DNA of 64,000 nt from Bursaphelenchus xylophilus (Eukaryota > Nematoda > Chromadorea > Rhabditida > Aphelenchoididae): assembly GCA_904066235.2 (NCBI GenBank), contig CAJFCV020000003.1:5394001-5458000 (forward strand), read 5' to 3'. The position numbers and the translations under genes were made by a program. The notes below the pieces were generated by a model. It was not told the DNA's origin and made no database searches. It worked only from the letters and a program-made list of their open reading frames with translations. Positions 37,648 to 48,939 of the stretch are shown piece after piece. Within the stretch, counting starts at the first letter, position 1. Each line of letters starts with the position of its first letter.

Positions 37648-38338
37648 ATTGTAATCATCCTAGACATCTTATATAAAATCGTCAGTGTTCCTTTGGCCTG
37701 TAGCTATTATATTTTAGATTTAATTTCCTCTATTTTACAATGTAAATTCATTCTTTTGTACCTGAAATTCTATGAATCCTCGTCAACGTTCTTTCATTCA
37801 CTTGAGTTTACTTCAATTTTTATTTCCACTGCCCTGTTTCATTTTGCAACTGTTTTTTTCAAGTAAAATTTTGAGAAAACGGATGTGGGGCATTTCCCAA
37901 AACAATGACCAACCTATCCCACCAACGAATGACCTCAACAAACAAAGCCCTGAGGGTCACGACCGATTGCCCACTCGGCCAAGCTCTCGTATCTCACTTA
38001 AGACGGAAGATGAGACGATTAAAAGAGTGCGCGCTCTTCCCGTTCGGTCACGCCAGGTTGTTTGTCCACTCTCGAGAGACCAGGTGAGGGCGGACGTTCG
38101 ATGTCACGCCTGGGGGCAGCACTTTCTCCTCTTCCTTCCGTGAGCCAAGGATTCGGACGTCGTGACGGTGGGTGAAAGAAAGAAGAGTAAGAAGACGGTC
38201 AAGTGAGGGTTCACTTGTTCTCTCTTTCATCCCAAGACTTTCCTCTTCCTCACTTTCACTTCGATTGTGGATTACGGTGGTTGTTTGGGAGTCGTGTTAC
38301 TTTTATTCCTTAATTTGGATCAAGTCATTTCTGCTAAT
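37648..38338. other. Upstream region of the ETS gene
   Basis: About 690 bp without a supported gene. An open frame from 38267 runs in phase into the ETS first exon but begins with GTG; the first ATG in phase is 38339. Confidence 0.45.
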
Positions 38339-40831
38339 ATGAACCTATTACATCATCCTTTGCATCAGTATCCCACAATCGCAGAGGAAAATAACAACAA
38401 TGATCAAAAGTCATCAACGCTACTGCCTGTGGATGACAATTTGAGAATTTACAATAATCTGCCCACAATGGCAGGCCCTGATGTCCCCGATTCCTTTCCA
38501 ATCAACCTCCCATGTGACACTACAGAAGAACCTCAAGGTCTTTTAACCTTCCTGGAGACTGCTCAGAAACGCCAAAGACTCGAAGCGGACCGTATTCGTG
38601 CCCTCTACCCTCAGGCGGACTCGCGACGGACTTCGGCACCGGCATGTTTGTTTGACCCTAGCCAGGTAATTAACTGTAATTGATCTTATCGGGAGATCTG
38701 CCTAGTTCCGCGGGGTGTTCGGAAGGCGATAGCCATCAGACGGCGATCACACTTCCCGGCTATCGCGCAGCCGGCACCGGGGATCTCGAGGATGCCCATC
38801 ACTTCTTCTCCCACTAGTTTTTACCCATTAATTTGACCTAAATTTTTATGAAAATGCAAATTTTCCGCTGCCTGAAATCAAGTGGGCGGGTGGAGAAGGT
38901 GGGGGCATGGATCGCCGTGCGTGGAATAGACCGCGGCGCCCGGTGTTAAGCGGGGATACGGATTGCCTCCGGCTGATTGTTTGTTGTTTACTCATCGGCA
39001 TTCATTTCGAGATAAAATTATTCGGAAGGCCGGTAAACAATACGACGCGATCTTCCGTTCATCGGATACGGTAGACCTTGACGAAGTCGATTTTTTCAAT
39101 AAAAGCTTCATTTTCAGAATAGCGCCTTCAACGCCCAGCTCCAGAAATTGGCCGAGAGTATGGGAACAAAAACGGAATCCAATTCGTCAAGTCCGGATTC
39201 TGGATTGGGACACGATGGCCATGAATATAACGAGAAATCTTCGCCTGATCAAACTCTCTTATTGCTCCATTTGCTAGGACAGCACGTTCAATTTGGTGTC
39301 TTCCCCTCAACATCCACGACAGTTCCACCGAATATGATGAATGAGGTTCATGACAACGTCTTGCGGAATCAGTGTAAGTGACAACGTTCGTCCCGGGCTA
39401 CTAACAGTCTAGTTTGCACCTTCTCTATCCGGCTAGTCTGTTCCTCGTTTCGACTTCAAATGTGCCGTTTTTAATTCGATCGGTGGAAAAAAGAAAACAG
39501 CATCGGAACGTCTTTGGAATGACCACAAACCAATGGGTTTTTAATAATTTGCACCCTCGAGTCGTTCGTTTTGTTTGGATTGCCGGGGGGCAGAAGGAGT
39601 CCGGATCTCGAATCCCAATAACCGGCTCATGTAGATTTTCAGAAGATGAGCAACTTCTTCTCTTCTGCCGGACTCACATTCCCCTGCCTGTTTCTGCACC
39701 GGAAAGTTTTTTATTTGTCAACGTTTCTCACTTTCACTTTTACATTTCTGAGTGAAGATTGAGGATGAGCTTGATTCAGCAACCTTGGCTTGAGGTGGCG
39801 CACAAGTCCTACGGTAATCTACTCTATTCTTACCACAATATTTTATCACTCTGCATGTCTTATCTTCCACATTACCGTATCAAAGAAATTTATGCCTTTT
39901 TCAGATTCTGAAAATGCCAGATTAACCAACTGGATGAACCTGCTCTATCCCCACTTCCAACCTCCTCCTCAGCCGTTGAAGCCAGTGCAAGATGAACTCA
40001 ATGATATTTTAACGATCTTCAAGACAAATGCTCAACTTTTCAACAATATTAAAGCAGATGAAAGCAATACAGACTGCGCCCAGTTCTACGAATTGTTACA
40101 AAATCAACTTAGGCATCGACAGAACCTTATCCTTCAAGCACAGTTAAGAAGTCATCCATATCTGAATCAACTAGGCCACTGTGGAAATAATCTCCAGAGC
40201 ACAACAAAAACACCGGAAAAATCAGGTGCCCCACAATATACGCCATATGATGGGGGAAGACGTTACAGTGAGCCGGCCATTTTATCGGCAACAACAATAA
40301 ACGCTCGGAGGAAAAGCAGAGAGAGTAAGTACCTCATTGACTTTTAATTTCATCGCTATGATTACTTTTAAATAATTTGTTTTAGTTACTGGTCAATCTT
40401 CATATCTTTGGGAATTCCTGTTAAAATTACTGCAAGATAAGGATTACTGCCCGAAATACATTAAGTGGCTCGATCACAAGAAAGGAATATTCAAATTAGT
40501 CGATTCGAAGGCCGTTAGTCGACTATGGGGAATGCATAAAAATAAGCCTGGAATGAATTACGAAACCATGGGAAGGGCACTACGGTAAGGATTATTTTAT
40601 TGCTACTTATTATGTAGATAACAATAAGGTTAATTTTTATTTTACAGTTACTATTATCAACGAGGAATCCTGCAAAAGGTGGAAGGCCAACGTCTAGTCT
40701 ATCAATTCATGGACGTTCCCAGAGAATTGTTTGATCCCAAGGACACAAGTTACGATGAGAACACCGAACTCATCGAAACTACAGTGACCCAGCAGTTCCA
40801 CAACACATCTATTAAGGCTGATGTCAATTAG
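38339..40831 (+). CDS. ETS-domain transcription factor, ELF subfamily
   Basis: Nuclear winged-helix DNA-binding regulator. Exons 38339-38665, 39118-39373, 39905-40324, 40386-40584 and 40648-40831 give 461 aa. The ETS domain is C-terminal (about residues 337-420) and complete: [54 protein letters not shown] and [17 protein letters not shown], including both base-contacting Arg residues of GRALRYYY. The [11 protein letters not shown] continuation is characteristic of ELF1/2/4-type proteins. The N-terminal two thirds are low in recognisable domains, with Asn/Gln/Ser-rich stretches and a basic segment before the domain. Introns 1 and 2 (about 450 and 530 nt) are the longest. Exon 2 to 3 phase fits but additional small exons between 39374 and 39904 cannot be excluded. 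Confidence 0.85.
38690..38790. repeat. GC-rich imperfect inverted repeat in ETS intron 1
   Basis: GCGATAGCC (38726-38734) and GGCTATCGC (38758-38766) pair exactly. Outside them GGAGATC and GGGATCTC continue the dyad imperfectly. The stretch is clearly richer in G+C than its AT-rich surroundings, so it may be a small inserted element. No target duplication was recognised. Confidence 0.45.
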
Positions 40832-41637
40832 ATCTTTTTAACGCGGTACCTTTTTGATGCAAGTCTTTTAATTTCTAAATTTGTATATTTTTATCATTTT
40901 TTACAAACTCCGATTAAAAGTTTTTCACGTGAATAGGTATGATTTCTCTGAAATTTTGCAATGGTTTACGTCAGATCTAGACCCAAAAAAAGCTTCTTTT
41001 TATGTCTGAACAGTGCAGCGTTATCAGAAAGGGAAATTTCAGAGGATGTTCATGTGAAGTCTGATAAGGAAACCTTTCGAAATCATCCCGGAACTACAGT
41101 AGAAAAGGGAATTCCTCACAAAAGAGAGAGGAAAATAGGTGAAAATTAACATTAACCGAATTGATCCGGTTAAAAAGGAGTGACAAAAGTTAGTAACTGT
41201 ACAAGTAGATTCCTATTTACAATACAGCTTCGTATGACCAAAAATATGAACGTAATTTTGCCATGACGCAACAGATAAGGCTCTATTTGGTTCTATATTT
41301 AGACTTGTGTAATAAAAGTAGCTTGTTGGAAACTCTGATAAGTGCCAGCTCTGTGAAATCCGAAATAATTATTTACCAAAGTTATATGGAACAATAAAAA
41401 AATTTAATAAAAGGTCAGACAGCCTTCATGCTTTGACGCCGAACTTCTATCATTCATGTTAAATCCTCATGAATAACACAATTCAAATGAACTTGAGCAT
41501 TATCAGTTTCGGCGACACAGTTTTCGTAAAAACGTTCTCTGCCCCCGTGGAGTGATTATTCTTTGGAAGGAGGCGCGTCCAATCACTCGGAACGGGACAT
41601 TGGGAGGCGCTTCAACTTTGACCTCATAAAAGCCGGT
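40832..41637. other. Intergenic region between ETS and arrestin genes
   Basis: About 800 bp without a supported gene. It holds the ETS 3' UTR and the upstream region of the arrestin gene. Confidence 0.45.
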
Positions 41638-41682
41638 TATATAAGTAGTGCAAATCGGAGAAGGATCATCGAAGTGTTCAGT
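41638..41682 (+). promoter_or_regulatory. TATA box plus initiator-like core promoter
   Basis: TATATAAG at 41638-41645 and a TCAGT initiator-like string at 41678-41682 lie 82 and 45 nt before the ATG at 41727. No trans-splice acceptor is apparent just before the ATG. This suggests a conventional, possibly inducible, promoter. Spacing is a little longer than the classical 30 bp. Confidence 0.5.
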
Positions 41683-41726
41683 CCGTACACTCACACAGAG
41701 CAAAATCTCCCCTTTGGAATAATTTT

Positions 41727-42925
41727 ATGGTAGTTGCATTGAACCCTTTTCGAGCAGTTTACCCGCAGGATAAAAATTTCGTTTTTAACATGGCCACTAT
41801 AAAGACCTTTTCAGAGTTTTCTATGTCCTACACTGTGAATACAATGCTTTTGCAACTCGAAAATGACCTTCTTCAACTAGAGCCTGGTCAAGAATGTCAT
41901 GGAGCCCTCAAGATCCATTGCACTCGACCAGAGCATGTCGAGAAAATCTTCATTCAGTTCATTGGTGTGGCCAAGACGGAATGGAAGCTGGGTGAGACAT
42001 ACCTCGTTGGGAATTCTGCCATAGTAGACAAAGTTCCTTATACTTCTGAACGTCACTACTCTGGTGATGAAGTTGTTCTGCCCAGTAAAACGCTTACTTC
42101 TGGAATGAATATTCTTCCCTTCAACATGACTGTACCGGTCGAGGTTCCCCCGTCTTTTGAGAACAATTTAGGATGTATTCGTTATTGGATAAAGGCAAGT
42201 GTTCAAAGAGGATCAGGGAACTCCACCATTGCCATTCCCATTGAAATATCTACGAATCCTGTTGTCAAATGTTCCGATTTTCTGACAAAGCCAATCAGAA
42301 AGGAGTCGAGACGAGACTTGGGAAAGCTGTTCTTCAAGAATGGACATGTCCGTGCTGCCATTGGAGTTCAAAAAGCAACCTTTAGTGTGGGAGAATCCAT
42401 GGAAGTAAACGTGGAAGTGGACAATGAATCCGAGAAGAAGATAACCGACATTCAGTTCCAATTGGTTCAACTCAGCCATTTTTCTGCTCAAAGAGATTGC
42501 ACAAGGCCGAGTCTGAAGAGAAATCACAAAGAAGTGGAGTTCAAGCAGGACGAATTTGTCGTCAAAGAATGGTGTGATGTGGTGAAGATTGAGAAGCACG
42601 AAAGGGCCACGTACCAAGACGTACTCCGCGTTCCAGAAGTGATTCCAAGTTTCAACAACTGTCAGATTGTTCAAGTCAATTACGTTCTTCGAGTATGTAT
42701 TTTATCGGACATTGTGTTTTGTAATTTCCCTATTTTACAACCAATTTTCAGACCAAAATCGTCACCAAAACCAATAAGACCTTGTTATGCTGTGACATCC
42801 CCGTTCAAATCAGAGGAGTTTCCTCTGAATATTCGGCCAACACTTCTCCAAGATCAAGTCTTTCAGTCGAAATCAACGCCTACCAGCATCCAGTTAACGC
42901 GCCGCAACCCATCCTTACATTCTAA
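41727..42925 (+). CDS. Arrestin-domain protein 1 of a tandem pair
   Basis: Alpha-arrestin-type adaptor, cytosolic; such proteins link membrane cargo to ubiquitin ligases or trafficking (family knowledge). Exons 41727-42692 and 42752-42925 give 379 aa. The N-arrestin domain is seen in ECHGALKIHC, IFIQFIGVAKTEW, GMNILPFNMTVPVEVPPSFE and YWIKASVQR. The C-arrestin domain follows with FFKNGHVRAAIGVQKATFSVGESMEVNVEVDNES and ends CCDIPVQIRGV. No PPxY motif was seen, unlike mammalian ARRDCs. ATG 41727 follows a TATA-type promoter; a second in-frame ATG at 41790 (MATIKTF) is an alternative start. A second arrestin gene begins 284 nt downstream. Confidence 0.88.
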
Positions 42926-43209
42926 GGCCCAAAACCATGGTCAAGTTACATCACAGGCAGCATTTATTTATCCCAACACTCATGCAAGCATAACTTCATT
43001 AATCCTCATATTTTCACGTAAGATTAAGAATTAGCGTAATAAAGTTTCACATCAGTAACTTTTGGGTCATAAATGATCACGACGTTGGTTTATCTATTGC
43101 GCGTGTTCTGATGCACTCTTCGAGAATTTATTGATAAATAAATGACGCTGACGTCTTAAACAATAAAATAAACCCTAAGGCATCCACCACGCAAAGCTTT
43201 TTTTATTTG

Positions 43210-45381
43210 ATGGAGCTGAAAATAACTTTAACTGAACCAACGAAAGGATTCGTTTTCTGCGGCCTAGCTCTTCATGGCGTTGTTGAAGTTTCCTCTCCAC
43301 GAAACACTCTTGTTAATTATATTGTAATTGAGTTAATGGGGAAAGAACGAACAGAAGTCCAAAAGATAAGGTGAGGCGATAAAAAGGGAGGGGTTTTCTT
43401 ATAACGATTATGTCTGATACCACATTCTATTATAGTCCATCAAAAACAAAACAGACTATTGGAAATGAGAACGAGTTGATCAAAGATGCATTATGCCTCT
43501 GGGAAGAAAAGACCCTGAGCAGTGGCCGAACGGTGATCCCTTTCTCTTTCACCGTACCTGAGAAACTTCCACCGTCCTTCGAAGGTAAGGGTCATCCGAC
43601 TTCTAGACTAAGGCCAGTCCAAATTCTAAAACAATCCGGATACACAGAAAAAGCACGGACTTATTTTTAAAGTCATGGGTGCCCTGTCTACATCAGCTTT
43701 TTGTTAAAAAAAATAATAATTATTACCGTTTTCGAGAAATGTCGACAAATTCCAAAAAAGTGACACTTCAAAGCTAAAATATTTCTTGGCGTGTGGCGGA
43801 CTCTTTACAGTAATTTATGGGGCAACGTAATGTTAGATTTGTGGTTTCCAACAGTATAACAACCGAAGTTGAGGATTCAAAGTTAAAAGAACGAAGTCGA
43901 TTATGACCCAAAGTCGAAAAAAGACGTCCGAGAAAATGGCTAGCCAAACCCCTGAACTGATAGCCAAATGGCCCACGTGCCTAGCCAAGGAACTCGGCCA
44001 GTGGCCGTTTTACATTTTTCCTTAATTGGTAGTTTAGTAGTCTTTTTTTGATTTTTTTCTGAAAATACTTGGCTTATTTTTAGGGTTTTCGATGATGCTG
44101 ATTTCGAAAATTATATTCATTTTTTATAACTGCCAGGTACAATGGTTTAATATGTGGAACCGTGATTTTGATTTTTTAATGTAAAGAATTAGAATATCTG
44201 ACACTTATTGTCAGAATTCATGCTGAAGTTTGAGATTAATTTGCTGACGACATCTGATGTTCTTTTTATATAATCCGCGATAATTTTGACCAAACTGAGA
44301 CCAATTTGGCAGCGGAAAAATGTGCTGACAGGTGGAAATTTAGCAGAAATCCGAAAAACGCCCAAGGTCTGAAGATTCCGAAATGATCGTCACCATTTTT
44401 TAAATTTTTCACTTTTTGGTGGGAAAATCAAAAAAAATCTTCTTGAGTAGGAAGTCCTGACATTGTGAGTCAAAAACGGTGATAATTATTTTTTTACTAT
44501 AAAAACTTGGTAACACCGATCTAGATGTCTAGTAGACCATAAATTCTTATGTGCCTATTCGTCCGCTAGTGTTAATTGATTTTCATTAGGCGAATATGGA
44601 TTTATTCGATATCAGCTGAGACTTCGGGTCGTCAGGCCTACCCCTTTCATTGACCAATTTGTCACAAGACCTTTGTCAATTACACCAATCTACGATCTAA
44701 AATCCCTACCTTATACCTCATACAGAACAAGAAGGGTGATTAATGAGAAAAGAGAAAAAATTCTCAAAAATGGATATCTGAAGGCCATAATCAACATCAA
44801 CAAAAGCGGATTCGTGTGCGGTGAGAAAGTGGATATCTTGGTTGACATAAACAATGAAAGTCCTGCAATAATCAGAGGAATAAAGGGGGTTCTACGACAA
44901 CACATAACATACTTCAGCTATGATGAATGTGAACCAAAAACTAGGATAAAAATAGCACAATGCTCATACAACATAATTGAGTTCGATCAACGATATGAAG
45001 TGAGTCCGAAGGAAAGAAGTATATACCGCGGAAAGAGCCCACAATTACCCCCAGTGTCACCAAGCATCCGACGAAAACGAATACATATTGACTATGATAT
45101 TCAGGTGAGTCCAAGCACAATAGGCAGAGGTTTAGTTTGAAATCTATCTAGAACAATGCCCCTCGGCATTCGCTTCGATCCCCATCATAATCGGAAACGT
45201 ACCTTGTAATCACTCTGTAGACCCACCGACCGTCGCTTTCCATCGACTGGACCGACTCACCCCGCCATCTCCATCAAGTGTAACATCCATTCTAAGCAAG
45301 TCTGAACCAATTGTATTGATTAAGTTTCAGATGAAAACATTCTGCATTTGGAGCAAAAGTGCGGAAAACGGTCTCAAATAA
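43210..45381 (+). CDS. Arrestin-domain protein 2 of a tandem pair
   Basis: Exons 43210-43370, 43436-43584, 44590-45104 and 45136-45381 sum to 1071 nt (356 aa). The arrestin pattern is clear: GLALHGVVEV, VIPFSFTVPEKLPPSFEGEYGFIRYQLRLRVV, KNGYLKAIININKSGFVCGEKVDILVDINNES, then IPIIIGNVPC in the last exon. The last intron is 31 nt (45105-45135), the shortest in the window; it is needed to reach the conserved PIIIGNVP end in frame. Intron 2 is about 1 kb and contains repeat sequence. It is a diverged duplicate of the gene just upstream, with basic, more charged C-arrestin half. Confidence 0.85.
44035..44120. repeat. Dispersed repeat in arrestin-gene intron
   Basis: Similar to 12990-13080 in the AKR gene: both read TAGT..TTTTTTGATTTTTTTCTG..AATACT, then TTTTCGATGAT. 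This copy lacks the perfect dyad of the other. Confidence 0.4.
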
Positions 45382-46030
45382 AGGATTCATTGTACAACTT
45401 CAATCGGCGGTACCTCTCGCCTCTCACCCTTTATTATGATTTTTAATAAAATTATCAGTGAAACTGTGACCGTGGTGTTGGCAGCTTTACCACATGGCAC
45501 GTAAATATGAAGCTTTCGGTGACCGGAGTCATAATAATTGTTGTTTTTGAGGCGGATTTCCAATGCCTCCACCGCATTTAGTCTGTCCCAGTTTGAGGTG
45601 CGCGCACGCGTGAATGGTTCGAATTCTTTCTATCAAAAATTTCCTATGACTTTATTTTGGAAATCCTCTGGCAAGCTTTTGGCGTATAAAACGACCCTAC
45701 CGTAAACCTCTTGGGCGCAGTTTGCGGCTGGAAAAATTTTTATTATATTTTGGGTTTCTGGTAACTACTTGTACGTACTTGTAAGGGTGGTCCACGAAGT
45801 TCTCCGTAGTTTGTTTTTGGAATAACTCGGCAAGGGCTTTGCAGAACTTCCTAAACTTATATTTATATAATCCTCAGCCTCCACCCCCACACTTTGTATG
45901 ACATTTTCATAAGGGTTCGGCTGACCGAGGATTTTTGTATAAATCCTTAAATTTCAATTCCGTATCCGGTAACAAATACTAGGGTGGTTAATTTGACTTT
46001 TTGGACCACACAAGACCAGATTGCTCAACA
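45382..46030. other. Intergenic region upstream of mitochondrial L11
   Basis: About 650 bp, no gene seen. It presumably contains the promoter of the L11/kinase pair. Confidence 0.45.
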
Positions 46031-46744
46031 ATGGCGTCCAAGTTAGCTGGCAAAGCTAAGAAAAAGGACTTGGTAAAGGTCATTCACCCGCCTTTTATAA
46101 AAACGAATATTCGGTAAGGACTGATTCGGTATTCAGCTTAACTTTTCTTTACAGGGCTCAAATGGCATCCGCAGCGCCGCCTTTGGGACCCCAACTGGGT
46201 CAAAGAGGTCTCAACGTCGCCAATTTTTGCAAAGACTTCAATGCAAAGACCAGCCATATAAAACCTGGGGCTCTTTTGCCTACAAGAATTTATATTAAGC
46301 CTGATCGAACATACGACCTCGAAATTTGCAGCCCAATGTCTACATGGCTAATAAAGAAGGCTGCTGGAGTTAACAGAGCCGCGGAAAATCCAGGTACCTA
46401 TCGGATTTTATTTATTTGTAGTCGCGGATTAATTGTATCTTTTTTAGGGGAAATTTGTGGTTTTCTTTCCGTAAAGCATATTTATGAAATCGCGAAAGTA
46501 AAATCTGCAGATCGGGCTTTAACAGGTGTTCCACTGAAGGTACGTCTAGTCATTATTTTAATTGTTGGTTTAGGAAATTTGCGAAATGTTAATCAAGACC
46601 TGCCGGACATGCGGAGTCAAGGTGCAGAAAGAAGACTTGGATCCCGAGGTGTTAGGTCCTTTTTTGGAAAGTCGAAAAGAAATTGTAGCTCAGCAGTTAC
46701 AAGCATGGGCCGATAAGAAGGCTGCGAAGATGCTTAGAGGATAA
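46031..46744 (+). CDS. mrpl-11: Mitochondrial large-subunit ribosomal protein L11 (uL11m)
   Basis: Component of the GTPase-associated centre of the mitochondrial ribosome. Exons 46031-46113, 46155-46393, 46448-46539 and 46574-46744 give 194 aa. Signature sequences: ASAAPPLGPQLGQRGLNVANFCKDFN (the L11 PPLGPxLGQ motif), LLPTRIYIKPDRTYDLEI and the C-terminal domain TCRTCGVKVQKED. The N-terminus is Lys-rich. Introns are 34-54 nt. The PDK1-like kinase begins 174 nt downstream on the same strand, so the two may be co-transcribed. Confidence 0.93.
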
Positions 46745-46917
46745 TTGTATTGTACATGGTTATTGTTTTTATTGAAATTGTTTTAGGTCGAATAAATTTA
46801 CATTGAATTTGCGGCCAATTGTTGATGGTTGTTTTCCTTTGCTTACTTTGGCTCTGGTCTTCTCCTTTTTTATACTACTTTTAGGTGGAAACCATGACGG
46901 TTTGATTACGGGTAGAG

Positions 46918-48045
46918 ATGTCCGAGGAGGATGTGCTACTTACAGTATCCCAGAAGAAATCGTTAGCTGATTTTTATGTTCATCGCGAACTCGGAAGTGG
47001 ATCGTATTCCAACGTGTACTATGCGACGGCCAAGTCAGATGGCAAGAAATACGCACTGAAAGTTTGTGATAAACACAGGATTCTCAGAGAGAAGAAGGTA
47101 CCTTAATATCCAGAAAACCGTTAGATCCGTTTTTAGACTAAGGCAGTTTTCCGAGAGAAAGATGCTTTGATGCAACTGTCGACGGCGGAGAAACGACGGC
47201 CATTTATTGTCATGTTATACTGCACCTTCCAAGACGAATCGTCTCTTTATTTTGTTCTCAGTTATGCTGAACATAGAGATCTTGCCGAGAAAATGCTCAA
47301 ACAGAAAACCTTGGATCTGGAGACAACCAAGTTCATTATTTCTGAATTGGTGACGGCGATTGGTAGGAGGACGAATAAGTATAAGTACGAATAAATTTTC
47401 AGCTTATTGTCATTCTAATGGAATTCTTCATCGAGATATAAAGCCTGGTAATATGCTGATTAAAGAGGATTTCCATATGATGTTGGGCGATTTCGGAGAG
47501 TGTATTACAATCGCTGAGAACGAAAAAGTGATTTCATCAGACGCCAAAAGGAAATGCTCATTTGTGGGATCTCATCTTTATGTCTCGCCCGAAGTAAGTT
47601 ATTGCTGATTTATTAATTAACCGGAATTTAATAAATCCATGTATGTTTCTTATAGGTACTAAGAGGACAAGGTGTGGATGAAACTTGTGATTATTTTGCA
47701 GTTGGATCTATTCTGTTTGAATTCGTCACGGGAAAGGCCCCCTACCATGATCTCTCCGAACATCTAGTCTTCCAACGGATCATCAAGAATTTATTTTCTT
47801 TTCCTGACGACTTTCCATGCCCTAAAGCCAAGTCTGCCGTTCTCGAATTTCTGGAACCAAAGAAGGAGAATCGATTGGGATCAAAAGCTAAAAACGGATT
47901 CGATGGCATCAAAAATCATTGTTTCTTTGAAGGTGTGGATTGGGAAAATTTGTTTAATTTAAAGTCACCCTTGGCCAAATATTACTCTAAAACCGAAGCG
48001 ACGAGAGAGGAAGTTGAATGTGATGACCTTCTGAAAAATTTTTAA
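46918..48045 (+). CDS. PDK1-like serine/threonine kinase, no PH domain
   Basis: AGC-family protein kinase. Exons 46918-47097, 47137-47362, 47403-47593 and 47656-48045 give 328 aa. Catalytic features are complete: Gly loop GSGSYSNVY, Lys in YALKVCDK, Glu in FREKDALMQ, hinge LSYAEHRDL, HRDIKPGNML, DFGEC and the activation segment SFVGSHLYVSPEVL. The FVGxxxYVSPE pattern and YAEHRDL hinge point to PDPK1. The protein stops soon after the kinase domain, so the C-terminal phosphoinositide-binding PH domain of PDK-1 is absent. It may be a divergent PDK1 paralog of the kind C. elegans also has (recollection). It lies 173 nt downstream of L11, with a CTACTTTTAG acceptor in the spacer. Confidence 0.85.
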
Positions 48046-48396
48046 TTTTATAGATACAGAGAGGAGAAATTTTTGAAACTTTGATTACATTAATCACTTA
48101 TTTAATTTGTATTAATTACTGTAATTATAATAAATGCTTTTTTGAACATTTTTTTTGATGGGTACTGCGCGCGGCATTCTGTCTTCTCCGCGAATTTTTC
48201 AATTTTTTTTCGGGGTGCATTTCCTTTCGCAGCAACCAATACTACTCAAAAATGACCTGCAGGTCGATGCTTATGTCGCCGCAGCAACTAATCTCCACGA
48301 TGATGGCAAATATTCGCACGCTCCGTTTTGCGCGAAAAGGGACAGACTTGTCCCGAGAGACAGTTCTCTCTCTCTGAGAAAATAGGAGGGAGCCAC
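48046..48396. other. Spacer upstream of the small membrane protein
   Basis: No gene seen. A TTTCGCAG acceptor-like sequence occurs near 48230. Confidence 0.4.
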
Positions 48397-48939
48397 ATGA
48401 ATTCATGCATGATGGTTACAGCGCTATCGTACTGTCTGTCCTTGATGGTTCATGCTTTGCTAATTCCGTTTCTGGACGAAACACAGAATGCCGTGCTGCC
48501 GCGGGGTATGATTTTGCCTGAGAATAAACTGAACTATTTTATTTTTTATCCACTGTTATGAGTCGGTCGACTTTGAAGTAATGTTTTGGTTTGAGCATGT
48601 GATCGAGTATATTAGCCCAACTCCCTCGGTGTATTTGGGCTTTTTTGATCCTCCTCGTCTTGATGATGTCGAAATTGATCTTCTAATTGGTGGAAGTATT
48701 CTTATTCTTCTTGGACTGACCATCAACTTTATTTTGTTTGTTTATAATCATGTAAGTGTCATTTTACTCATATTAATCTGCAGTTCAACGAGATCTCGAC
48801 AAGAAAAAGGGCTCTTCGACTTCGTGATGCCATGATAATACCACCAAGATGTGATTCGAAAGGTCGAGAATTGGGAATGATGACTGGGAGAGACTGGAGA
48901 GATTACTTTATAAGAGAAGAACCCTTTGTTGAAGAGTAA
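48397..48939 (+). CDS. Small membrane protein of unknown function
   Basis: I do not recognise it. The safe part is ATG 48581-48751 joined to 48784-48939 (intron with GTAAGT donor and CTGCAG acceptor), 108 aa. It has an aromatic N-terminus with PTPSVYLGFFDPP, one membrane helix (LLIGGSILILLGLTINFILFVY) and a charged tail with ISTRKRALRLRD and GRDWRDYFIREE. Upstream, ATG 48397 opens a signal-peptide-like frame (MVTALSYCLSLMVHALLIPF). This can be spliced in phase (about 48397-48507 to 48579) into the same protein, making a longer form of about 145 aa. The acceptor for that splice (TTTGAAG) is weak. Both models are inference from splice signals only. Confidence 0.5.
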
